Positions 1 through 6,247 are shown, counted from the first letter of the stretch. The stretch is 6,956 nt of DNA from Desulfuromonadales bacterium (GCA_030630015.1 DAOVNV010000133.1:1-6956); one strand, 5' to 3'. Numbers and translations are program-made. The notes: generated by a model from the sequence alone, not told the origin.

Positions 1-781
1 CGTGGTCAGGCAAGAGATCCGGCCCCGGGCCGGGCAGACGACTCTGTGCTTCTTCAAACACAATGGCGCGGGCAATCGTCAGGCTACGCAGCAGGTCGGC
101 TGGCAGGAATGTACCCCAGTGCTCAATGGCGTATGTGACCTGGGCTGTCAGGTCATCCGGAGCCGCTTGCATGGGAGCCCGGAGCAGGGTTCTGAGTGGT
201 TGTCTCAAGAGAGGAGGTGCTTTTGTGTCTCCGGGCAGTTCGGACAGGCGATCAACAATCTGTTGGAAGACCTGTCTGCGTGCCGGATCCTTCTCCATGA
301 ACAGTGAATGGAGGGGTCTTAAAGCCGGGTTTTCTGACTGGGTGTCGAGCAGGCATAATTCAATGGCCAGTTTTTGGCGCGCTTCTCCGATCTGTTTGCC
401 GCGTCCGTCGGCTCGCAAGGCCGCAGCTGGAATTCTGCGTATTAGGTAGTGTCGCTGGAATAAACGGAAGGCCTCGCCCAGCCCTTGACATCGATAACGG
501 GTTCCTCCGAGCAGGAAAGTTTTCCAGCCGGGCTGAAAATCGTGATGCTCCAGGTAGCTGCGGCACATGCAGCGGAGGGCTGCATTCAACTGGGCGAACA
601 GGAACAGGTGGGCGCCGCTTGTTTCCAGAGCGTGCCCGACTTTTCTGGCTGCCGCCAGGTCCAGAGGGGCATCGATGAAATGCTCCAAGTCTGCTTCTTC
701 CAGAAGAAGACGGCTCTTTCGGTTGATCAGCAGGGCCGGATGGGTGCTCATGTCCAAGGCTGTTTGTGTCTTTTGCGTCAT
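1..781 (-). CDS. Partial hypothetical protein; possible helical N-terminus of a large alpha-amylase-like protein
   Basis: The reading frame opens at ATG 781-779 and stays open to the window edge, giving about 260 residues with the C-terminus missing. I see no catalytic motif in this part. It is rich in Leu, Ala and Arg and looks mostly alpha-helical, with no signal peptide or membrane segment, so it is probably cytoplasmic. The end of the visible part (an EEAQSRLPGPGP stretch, GPGP at residues 251-254) resembles, from memory, the linker before the catalytic region of very large GH13-type alpha-amylase-like proteins of Geobacter relatives; this is tentative. The start is uncertain: a TTG at 784-782 sits 10 bases from a GGGAAGGA site, a better spacing than the ATG (13 bases). 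It begins about 22-25 bases after the galT stop and is probably its operon partner, fitting an alpha-glucan role. The frame covers the whole 1-781 stretch, while the overlapping minus frame at 360-893 lacks family features and intrudes into galT. Confidence 0.6.
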   Translation of the reverse strand, partial: MTQKTQTALDMSTHPALLINRKSRLLLEEADLEHFIDAPLDLAAARKVGHALETSGAHLFLFAQLNAALRCMCRSYLEHHDFQPGWKTFLLGGTRYRCQGLGEAFRLFQRHYLIRRIPAAALRADGRGKQIGEARQKLAIELCLLDTQSENPALRPLHSLFMEKDPARRQVFQQIVDRLSELPGDTKAPPLLRQPLRTLLRAPMQAAPDDLTAQVTYAIEHWGTFLPADLLRSLTIARAIVFEEAQSRLPGPGPDLLPDH

Positions 782-805
782 CAATGGGACGAAATCCTTC
801 CCGAG

Positions 806-1846
806 TTACGGGTTGTCGGCGAGCTCGACATCTCTCAGATGGCGAGCTGAATCTTCCGGGGGCATGGTGTTGATGAACATGCCACTGCCCCATTCGAACC
901 CGGCGATGCGGTTGAGGCGGGGAACCAGTTCGAGATGCCAGTGGAAATCGTAGGGGAGTGAAGTCCAGTAGTCCGGTTTCCCCGGGCGCGGATGCGCCGG
1001 TGGTGCTGTGTGCAGGATGAAGTTGTAAGGCGGATCACGCAGAAGACTGCGCAGTCGCTGCAGAGTGTCGCGTAGCGCCGTCGCAAAAAGGGTCAATTCA
1101 GCGTCTGATTGAAGAGCGAAATCATGACAGTGGTGAAGCGGGAACAGCCGCAGTTCATAGGGTGAGACTGGAGCGTAGGGCGTGACCACGAGGAAATGGC
1201 CGTCGTTGCGAACAACTCTGCGGCCATCGGCTATTTCCTGGGCTATGAGGTCGCAAACCAGGCAGCATTGGTTGTTTCTGAAGTAAGTTCGACTGGCATT
1301 CAATGCGGCTTTGATAACGGGTGGGGTGATTGGAACCGCTATCAACTGTGAGTGAGAGTGAGGTACAGGAGCTCCGGCCTCCACACCATGATTTTTAAAA
1401 ACCTGGAGGTAGCGAAAACGGTCATCAAGCCGTAAATCCAGAAGTCGTGCCCGGTAGGCCTGCAAGACGCTGGTCAACTGCGCAATCTCCAGGTCGGCGA
1501 GAGAGACTTCATGGACCGGGGTTTCGATAATGACCTCATGGGCACCGATGCCCTGCATGGTCTGGTAGAGCCCTTCCGAGTGATTGTCGAGACTGCCTTC
1601 GATCCTGAGCAACGGGAATTTATTGGGGACAGCCCTGACCTGCCATCCCGGGCCGTTGGCTGCCGACTCGGAGGAGCGAATGGCGAAGACCTCAGGCGGC
1701 GTGCTGGATTCCCGGCCGGGGCAAAAAGGACAGGCGGTCATGATCACCTGCTGACGCTCGACGAAAAACTCGCGAGGCTGTCTCGTCCTGTGGTTGGTGG
1801 TAATCGCCCAGGTGCATTTCAGGGGATCCCATCGGAACTCCGACAA
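806..1846 (-). CDS. galT: GalT-family hexose-1-phosphate uridylyltransferase
   Basis: This 346-residue cytoplasmic enzyme belongs to the GalT branch of the HIT superfamily, which moves a nucleotidyl group between a sugar nucleotide and a hexose 1-phosphate (classically UDP-glucose plus galactose 1-phosphate). Visible hallmarks: an N-terminal WDP motif at 6-8; zinc-type CPFC at 39-42; TPPE at 49-52; VPNKFP at 73-78; HEVIIETPVH at 103-112 with H112 in the place of a zinc ligand; the active-site HSHSQ at 163-167, where H165 should be the uridylylated histidine; and C-terminal HWH at 302-304 followed by GFEWG. Length is normal. The start is TTG 1846-1844: an AAAGGA site lies 9 bases upstream and overlaps the stop of the preceding gene, and the next Met (36) would remove the WDP motif. 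The 6-base gap suggests translational coupling. No galK, galE or galM is visible, so the true substrate could be glucose 1-phosphate or another NDP-glucose rather than galactose 1-phosphate. Confidence 0.93.
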   Translation of the reverse strand: MSEFRWDPLKCTWAITTNHRTRQPREFFVERQQVIMTACPFCPGRESSTPPEVFAIRSSESAANGPGWQVRAVPNKFPLLRIEGSLDNHSEGLYQTMQGIGAHEVIIETPVHEVSLADLEIAQLTSVLQAYRARLLDLRLDDRFRYLQVFKNHGVEAGAPVPHSHSQLIAVPITPPVIKAALNASRTYFRNNQCCLVCDLIAQEIADGRRVVRNDGHFLVVTPYAPVSPYELRLFPLHHCHDFALQSDAELTLFATALRDTLQRLRSLLRDPPYNFILHTAPPAHPRPGKPDYWTSLPYDFHWHLELVPRLNRIAGFEWGSGMFINTMPPEDSARHLRDVELADNP

Positions 1847-1852
1847 TGTTTT

Positions 1853-4372
1853 CTATCCTTTGTTTTTCTCCGCCATCTCTTCAAGCCAGGCGGTAATTTT
1901 TGTCTGGTAGGTTTCCTTCAGTCGGTTGGCCGTGTCCTCATCTGGCGATTCACAATAGAGATGCGCCACGGGCCGGTACGGGTCCGGGAGTGTCAGGATC
2001 CAGCCGCGGCCAGTGTCGATGCGTACGCCGTCGATGAAGGAAGCGTCCTGGTCGACGGCCTCTTCGCTCATCCGGCGCATCAGGCCCCCTTTGTATTCCC
2101 ATGAACAGGGGATCTGGACATGGTGATAGGTGTGTCTTGGAACCTTCTGGAAGGCTTCATCCAGGGACAGGCCTGTTGTGGCGCATAATTCCATGGTTTT
2201 GGCGATGGTGAAAAGACCGTCAAAGTGGGCCTGGAAAGCCGGGAATCCGAACCGGCCGTCGAGCGAGCAGACGACACGGGCCTGTCGGTCGTGGCCGGCC
2301 TCAATCAGCGAGCGGCCGTCGGAGCGGGTCCGCTTGACGATCAGTCCGCCGGCCTGGGCCAGGGTGTCGATCGCGCCGGGGGCCGCAACTGGCACCACAA
2401 TCGAGCCGGTTTGTTCAGCTTCCGAAACCAGGGCGGTCATCATACTCAAGGACTCCAGGTCCGAAAAGACACGGCCTCCCGCACCGACCATACGTACTTT
2501 TTCCCCTGAGGCCCCGAGCCAGAAACCGGCATCGGCGTCCAGGGTCATGACGATGCGGCTCAAGCGGTCGAGGGCTTGCTCCAGTTCGTCCGGGGCCTGG
2601 GCGACCCCTTTCTCGTGGACGTGTGAGTTGAGTTCGGTGACGTCAAAGCCCATGTCGGAGAGAAGATCGGGGAGCAGGTAGACAGCCGGTGAGTGATTCA
2701 GGTCGAGGACCAGCTTGGGTGCCTTGCGTTTCAGGATGTCCCGGTCAAGAGCCCGCAGGAATCCTTCCCGGTAAAAATCGTAGATTTGCGGTAGATCCTC
2801 AATGCCGCCGGGTTCCGAGTAATGGGCGCGTCGACAGTTCTCCTTGAAATGGATGCGCTCAACACTTTTTGCCATGGCTGACGAAAATTCGTTGCCGTCG
2901 CCCTCGAAGAAGACGATCTCCGTGGCGGCGGGATCCTGCGGTGACTGGCGAAAATGGAAGCCGCCGCTTTCTCCGAAGGTGGTCAGCTTGTAGCGCAGGA
3001 TCGGCAGGGACACCATTGCAATGTCACGCACATTGACCCCGGCTGAAAGAAGGCCGCCGACGAAGGAGCGCTTCAGCATCCGGGAGGAGCGGATGGCGTC
3101 GCGTCCTCCCAGGACGTAGCTTCCCTTCGGCAGGGTCGAGCCATAGGCGGCCCCCAGCTTTGCCGAAAACTCGGGGGTCATTTCAATATTGGTCAGTCCC
3201 CTGACCACGGCATCTTCAAAAATGCTTTTGCGCCACTTCTCACCCCAGATCAGGTTGCCGGTGACGGTTGATCCGCTCTCGATCACCTTGCACGGCCAGA
3301 TTTTTGCGTCCGGGCGGATATGCACATCATCGCCGATGGTGGTTTCTTCGGCAACAACGACGCCGTTCTCAATCAGTGCATTCTTGCCAATTTTGACCTG
3401 GTGGCAGATTGTGGCCCCGGTGATGCGGGCGCCGCTCTTGACGTAGACATTGTCCCACAAGATAGCATTTTCGAGGATTGCACCGTCCTCGATCAGACAG
3501 TTGCGGCCCACGGTGCAGTTGGTCAGGGAGGCCTCTCCGGAAACGCGGGTATTGTCTCCGAGAACGACCATTCCTTTCAGTTCGACGGTCTCGTCAACGG
3601 CAGCATCAGGGCTGATGAAGATGGTCTCCTGCGGTTTTCTGGCCGGTTCGGATATCTGGACGGCAACCTTGCCGGTGAAGATGTCCCGGCAGGCTTCCAT
3701 GTATGCATCCGTATTGCCGATGTCGGCCCAGTAGCCTTCCAGGCTGCAGCCGAACAGCGGTGCCCCTTCGGCCAGCATCAGCGGGAAAACATCTTTCGCC
3801 CAGTCACGGTTTTCTTCTGCCGGGATCAATTCAAGCACTTCCGGTTCAATGACGTAAATACCGGTGTTGATCGTATCCGAAAAGACTTCGCCCCAGCCCG
3901 GTTTTTCAAGAAATTTGGTGATCCTGCCCTGTTTGTCGGTAATGACCACGCCGAACTGCAGGGGATCGGCGACCGATGTCAGGGTCAGGGTCGCCTGGGC
4001 CTGGTTCTTCTCATGGAAGGCGATTGCCTGCGAGAGGTCGAAATCGGTCAGTAGGTCGCCGCTGATGATTATGAAACGTTCGTCAAGGTGCCGGGCCGCC
4101 GCTTTGACGGCTCCAGCAGTGCCAAAATCTTCCAGCGGGATCACGTAGGTGATGCGTACGCCGAATTCGCTGCCGTCGCCGAAATATTTCTTGATGATCT
4201 CCGGCTGATGATAGAGCAGGAGAACCAGTTCGGTGATGCCGTGGTTTTTGAGCAGGCGAATGATATGCTCCATGATCGGACGGTTGATCAATGGAATCAT
4301 CGGCTTGGGCTGATTGATGGTCAGCGGTTGGATGCGGGTGCCAAAGCCCCCGGCCATGATCACAGCTTTCAA
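1853..4372 (-). CDS. Sugar-1-phosphate nucleotidyltransferase fused to beta-helix and degenerate phosphohexomutase domain
   Basis: The 839-residue protein has three parts. Residues 1-232 are a nucleotidyltransferase that makes an NDP-sugar from NTP and a sugar 1-phosphate: GGFGTR at 8-13, the KPM lysine K23, GTAGAVK at 84-90, SGD at 104-106 and FLEKP at 154-158. Residues about 250-375 are hexapeptide repeats of a left-handed beta-helix, typical of GDP-mannose or glucose-1-phosphate transferases. Residues about 405-835 follow the alpha-D-phosphohexomutase fold (GGRDAIRSS at 422-430). The catalytic loop is GGFHFRQSPQDP (S477 may be the phosphoserine), the metal loop is DADAG (612-616) without the third Asp, the sugar loop is GRFGFP instead of GExSGH, and the phosphate loop lacks RxSxTEP. 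Annotated relatives are called mannose-1-phosphate guanylyltransferase/phosphomannomutase; the real sugar and nucleotide cannot be read here. Start TTG 4372-4370 has GGAGG 7 bases upstream; the next Met (6) would cut into the first beta strand. It lies between a response regulator (61 bases) and galT (6 bases). Confidence 0.9.
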   Translation of the reverse strand: MKAVIMAGGFGTRIQPLTINQPKPMIPLINRPIMEHIIRLLKNHGITELVLLLYHQPEIIKKYFGDGSEFGVRITYVIPLEDFGTAGAVKAAARHLDERFIIISGDLLTDFDLSQAIAFHEKNQAQATLTLTSVADPLQFGVVITDKQGRITKFLEKPGWGEVFSDTINTGIYVIEPEVLELIPAEENRDWAKDVFPLMLAEGAPLFGCSLEGYWADIGNTDAYMEACRDIFTGKVAVQISEPARKPQETIFISPDAAVDETVELKGMVVLGDNTRVSGEASLTNCTVGRNCLIEDGAILENAILWDNVYVKSGARITGATICHQVKIGKNALIENGVVVAEETTIGDDVHIRPDAKIWPCKVIESGSTVTGNLIWGEKWRKSIFEDAVVRGLTNIEMTPEFSAKLGAAYGSTLPKGSYVLGGRDAIRSSRMLKRSFVGGLLSAGVNVRDIAMVSLPILRYKLTTFGESGGFHFRQSPQDPAATEIVFFEGDGNEFSSAMAKSVERIHFKENCRRAHYSEPGGIEDLPQIYDFYREGFLRALDRDILKRKAPKLVLDLNHSPAVYLLPDLLSDMGFDVTELNSHVHEKGVAQAPDELEQALDRLSRIVMTLDADAGFWLGASGEKVRMVGAGGRVFSDLESLSMMTALVSEAEQTGSIVVPVAAPGAIDTLAQAGGLIVKRTRSDGRSLIEAGHDRQARVVCSLDGRFGFPAFQAHFDGLFTIAKTMELCATTGLSLDEAFQKVPRHTYHHVQIPCSWEYKGGLMRRMSEEAVDQDASFIDGVRIDTGRGWILTLPDPYRPVAHLYCESPDEDTANRLKETYQTKITAWLEEMAEKNKG

Positions 4373-4433
4373 GATAGTCCCTCCGTGTGGGTGTCCGGAA
4401 AATCTTCCTGTAAATGATTGTGGGTTTCCGTCA

Positions 4434-4799
4434 TCAAGGCTGGGAGTGGCGATCCAGAATGCGCTTGATCTCCTGTTTCAGTTCGTCGAGATTGGAGCTT
4501 TTCACGACATAGGCTTCAGCCAGCCACGAGGAAAAGTCGTCTCGATAGGAACTGAAAGCCGTGCTGAGGATGACGGGGAGGTCCTCTTTTTTTTGGGTAA
4601 TCTTCTGGAGAAGTTCCAGGCCGCTTTCCTGGTCCAGCTGGATGTCGAGAATTACCAGATCGAAGGCCTGGCTATCGAGCAGGGAAATCGCTGCGGAACT
4701 GTCTCCCGCTGTTGCCACTTCGTAGCCTTCGTCTTCCAGTTCAGCGGCGTAGAGGTGGCGAATGTCGCCTTCATCGTCGATCACCAGTAAACGAGCCAT
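4434..4799 (-). CDS. Single-domain response regulator (receiver only)
   Basis: A 121-residue CheY-like receiver with no output domain. All key residues are present: acidic pair D8/D9 in the first strand, phospho-acceptor D52 in VILDIQLD, switch residue T80 in ILSTAF, and conserved K100 in VVKSS. It should take a phosphate from a histidine kinase encoded elsewhere and act by protein contact, since it cannot bind DNA by itself. ATG 4799-4797 was chosen: GGGAGG lies 10 bases upstream, while a GTG two codons earlier (4805-4803) would leave only 4 bases, and MARLLVIDDE is a normal receiver start. It is the first gene behind the promoter at 4838-4866 and precedes the nucleotidyltransferase fusion by 61 bases, so it is likely co-transcribed with the carbohydrate genes. 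A CheY chemotaxis protein or an intermediate phosphorelay protein (Spo0F-like) are other readings; no kinase is in the window. Confidence 0.9.
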   Translation of the reverse strand: MARLLVIDDEGDIRHLYAAELEDEGYEVATAGDSSAAISLLDSQAFDLVILDIQLDQESGLELLQKITQKKEDLPVILSTAFSSYRDDFSSWLAEAYVVKSSNLDELKQEIKRILDRHSQP

Positions 4800-4837
4800 G
4801 TGCACTTATCCTCCCTTGTGTGTGAAAAAACTCCTTC

Positions 4838-4866
4838 ATTATACCAGTCGCCCTGTCCACTGCAAA
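4838..4866 (-). promoter_or_regulatory. sigma70-type promoter of the response regulator-sugar operon
   Basis: On the minus strand a perfect -10 box TATAAT (4843-4838) is preceded, with a 17-base spacer, by TTTGCA (4866-4861; 4 of 6 matches to TTGACA). Transcription should start near 4831, about 30 bases before the response-regulator ATG, leaving a short leader that holds the GGGAGG ribosome binding site. This is the best promoter match in the window. No equally good promoter was found in the 61-base or shorter gaps further along the operon. Confidence 0.75.
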
Positions 4867-4885
4867 CATTTTGTTGCGTTCCTAG

Positions 4886-4950
4886 AGGAGACTGTCGGAC
4901 TATCCATGAGCCGGATTTTCGCTACGGTCAGGATAGTCCGACAGTCTCCT
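4886..4950. repeat. Perfect 20-bp inverted repeat (REP/BIME-like palindrome) in a divergent promoter region
   Basis: The left arm AGGAGACTGTCGGACTATCC (4886-4905) is the exact reverse complement of the right arm (4931-4950), separated by 25 bases. Inside the loop TGA (4907-4909) can pair with TCA (4928-4930) and CCG (4911-4913) with CGG (4925-4927), extending the hairpin. Just outside, both arms are flanked by CTAG-like bases (CCTAG at 4881-4885, and TAG at 4950-4952). There is no T run, so it is not a typical intrinsic terminator. It sits between the minus-strand operon promoter and the plus-strand radical SAM gene. It resembles dispersed REP-type elements mobilised by RAYT transposases; whether it is repeated elsewhere in the genome cannot be seen here. 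Confidence 0.8.
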
Positions 4951-4965
4951 AGCGCTTCGGATCAC

Positions 4966-4995
4966 TTGCTCTTTGCTGCGGGGAAATGGCATAGT
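4966..4995 (+). promoter_or_regulatory. Possible weak promoter of the radical SAM gene (leaderless start?)
   Basis: TTGCTC (4966-4971), an 18-base spacer, then CATAGT (4990-4995; 4 of 6 matches to TATAAT). The -10-like box ends 6 bases before the ATG at 5002, so transcription would begin at or next to the start codon. This fits the lack of a Shine-Dalgarno sequence in front of that ATG. The match is weak and could be chance. Confidence 0.25.
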
Positions 4996-5001
4996 TCGCG
5001 T

Positions 5002-5931
5002 ATGTCAAAAAAACGCTACAGGCTGTTTTCCACCCACCTCAAGGACTATTTCGGAACCCGCGTCCACAAGATCTCGGTGGATGCCGGTTTCGGCTGCCCC
5101 AATCGAGGAGGTGGACGTGCGCAGACCGGTTGCCTGTTCTGCGATCCCGGCGGCTCGGGTGCTGTCGGTATCAAGCGCCGGCTTAATCTGGCTGCGCAAA
5201 TCGAAGCGGGCAAGGAGGTGATGAGCCGGAAATACAAGGCCGATAAGTTTCTCGCCTATTTCCAGCCATTTTCTAATACCTACGCCCCCGTTGACAAACT
5301 GCGTGCTCTTTACGACGAGGTACTTGAGGTGCCTGATGTGGTCGGCTTGACGGTTGGCACCCGGCCCGATTGTGTCCCCGGAGACGTTCTTGATCTGCTC
5401 GAAGAATACAATCGCCGGACCTATTTCTGGCTGGAACTCGGCCTGCAATCGATCCATGACTCAACCCTGGTTTGGTTGCGACGCGGCCATGACTACGCCA
5501 CTTTTCTCAAGGCCTATCGGGAGGCGAAGCAGAGAGGGTTGCGTGTCTGCGTGCATGTTATTCTGGGTCTTCCCGGAGAAAGTCGGGAGGATATGCTCGC
5601 AACAGCGTCTGAACTGGCACACCTCGGTGTTGACGGCATCAAGCTTCACCTGCTGCATGTTCTCAAGAATACACCTCTGGGAGACCAATACGTTGCCGGG
5701 GAATTTGAGACACTGGGGCAGGAAGAATATGTCGGAATTGTTGCCGATGTCCTGGAGAGACTGTCGCCCGACACCCTGATTCACAGGTTGACCGGCGACG
5801 GGCCGAGAGATCTGCTGGTGGCGCCGCTCTGGTCGCTGAACAAGTGGGAGGTGCTTAATGCCATCGACGCGGAACTTGAGCGGCGAGGGTCGACACAGGG
5901 ATGTAGGGCAGTGCTGAGCGATGAGCGATGA
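5002..5931 (+). CDS. YhcC-family radical SAM protein (TIGR01212)
   Basis: The 309-residue protein matches the YhcC/TIGR01212 family, also about 309 residues in E. coli, of unsettled function and related in architecture to Elp3-like radical SAM enzymes. Visible features: the family opening RLFSTHLKDYFGTRVHK (8-23 region); the cluster motif CPNRGGGRAQTGCLFC with C32, C44 and C47 as [4Fe-4S] ligands in the unusual CX11CX2C spacing; LTVGTRPDC at 116-124; LELGLQS at 144-150; ILGLPGE at 187-193; and the C-terminal signature HRLTGDGPRDLL at 261-272 followed by WSLNKW at 277-282. It should cleave S-adenosylmethionine reductively; the substrate is unknown. ATG 5002 was chosen because homologues begin close to this point. 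An in-frame ATG at 4906 would add 32 residues translated through the inverted repeat and has a ribosome site at a poor distance. The last residues (AVLSDER) come from a short tandem repeat. It is the only plus-strand gene, divergent from the sugar operon. Confidence 0.92.
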   Translation: MSKKRYRLFSTHLKDYFGTRVHKISVDAGFGCPNRGGGRAQTGCLFCDPGGSGAVGIKRRLNLAAQIEAGKEVMSRKYKADKFLAYFQPFSNTYAPVDKLRALYDEVLEVPDVVGLTVGTRPDCVPGDVLDLLEEYNRRTYFWLELGLQSIHDSTLVWLRRGHDYATFLKAYREAKQRGLRVCVHVILGLPGESREDMLATASELAHLGVDGIKLHLLHVLKNTPLGDQYVAGEFETLGQEEYVGIVADVLERLSPDTLIHRLTGDGPRDLLVAPLWSLNKWEVLNAIDAELERRGSTQGCRAVLSDER

Positions 5932-5943
5932 GTGCGGAGTGAA
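5909..5943 (+). repeat. Degenerate 7-base tandem repeat spanning the radical SAM stop codon
   Basis: Five consecutive 7-base units can be read: CAGTGCT, GAGCGAT, GAGCGAT, GAGTGCG, GAGTGAA. The two middle units are identical and the others share a GAGYG core. The TGA stop (5929-5931) lies across the third and fourth units, so the last few codons of the gene are repeat-derived. Changes in copy number, in steps of 7, would shift frame and change the C-terminus. Confidence 0.6.
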
Positions 5944-5950
5944 AGGTCGC

Positions 5951-6070
5951 TTAGGAGGCTTCCTGATGGACTGGGGGCTGGGTCGGGGAGGCATCGATGG
6001 GGCCGCTCCAGGAAATCAGCAGCAGGGAGGCCCAGACAATACCTGTCAGTAGAACGAGAAATCGAAACAT
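5951..6070 (-). CDS. Small single-helix membrane peptide (39 residues), hypothetical
   Basis: An ATG at 6070-6068 opens a 39-residue frame ending in TAA at 5953-5951. Residues 2-20 (FRFLVLLTGIVWASLLLIS) are a strong hydrophobic segment behind one Arg. A short polar, Pro-rich tail (APTQPP-like, actually SPTQPPVHQEAS) follows. This layout fits a single-pass inner-membrane peptide, or an exported peptide with an uncleaved signal. There is no Shine-Dalgarno sequence; instead a -10-like box ends 7 bases before the ATG, so a leaderless transcript is possible. It converges with the radical SAM gene, ending 20 bases after its stop. I do not recognise a family. It could be a chance frame, but the hydrophobic-then-polar pattern from the first codon argues for a real gene. 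Confidence 0.42.
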   Translation of the reverse strand: MFRFLVLLTGIVWASLLLISWSGPIDASPTQPPVHQEAS

Positions 6071-6077
6071 GGCGCGG

Positions 6078-6106
6078 AGAATAGCCAAATTTTCTTAAAA
6101 AAGCAA
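6078..6106 (-). promoter_or_regulatory. Candidate promoter of the 39-residue membrane peptide
   Basis: On the minus strand TTGCTT (6106-6101) is followed after 17 bases by TATTCT (6083-6078; 4 of 6 matches to TATAAT). Seven bases then separate the box from the ATG at 6070, so the transcript would begin at about the first base of the start codon. The spacer is AT-rich. The match is moderate. Confidence 0.35.
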
Positions 6107-6135
6107 GGGCCGATTCGACTTTTTCCTTGTCGGAC

Positions 6136-6184
6136 AAAAATTGCCCGCAACAATCCTCTCGGCACTCAATCTCCGGCAATTTTT
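6136..6184. terminator. Terminator-like inverted repeat with flanking A and T runs
   Basis: AAAAATTGCC (6136-6145) pairs exactly with GGCAATTTTT (6175-6184) around a 29-base loop, and the right arm runs into a further T. The A run on one side and T run on the other would give a bidirectional form. However, the stem is mostly A-T, the loop is long, and it lies about 200 bases past the radical SAM stop and 240 bases past the cytochrome b5-like stop, so termination activity is uncertain. Confidence 0.3.
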
Positions 6185-6247
6185 TGAAGCACAAAAATCC
6201 AAAACATCAAAGATCCAACGCAACCAGAAGTAGGCGCCATGAGGCGA

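Noticed and set aside
360..893. Minus-strand 177-residue open frame
   Set aside because: Arg/Pro/Ser-rich frame without family features that overlaps the end of galT and the better supported partial frame at 1-781.
1511..2104. Plus-strand 197-residue open frame
   Set aside because: Antisense across the galT/fusion gene junction, with no motifs.
3320..4054. Plus-strand 244-residue open frame
   Set aside because: It is antisense to the clear nucleotidyltransferase domain and shows no recognisable protein features; it is a shadow of that gene's codon use.
4800..4805. GTG start two codons upstream of the response regulator ATG
   Set aside because: Only 4 bases from the GGGAGG site, and the extra Met-His is not typical of receivers.
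4886..4950. Inverted repeat as an intrinsic terminator
   Set aside because: No T run follows either arm and no gene ends next to it; it lies between two divergent gene starts.
4906..5001. Upstream in-frame ATG extension of the radical SAM gene (32 extra residues)
   Set aside because: The added residues are translated from the palindrome, do not match the family start, and the AGAGGAG site is 15 bases away.
5781..6194. Minus-strand 137-residue open frame
   Set aside because: Antisense to the radical SAM C-terminus, low-complexity Ser/Pro/Arg composition, no ribosome site seen; the smaller frame 5951-6070 explains the non-overlapping part better.
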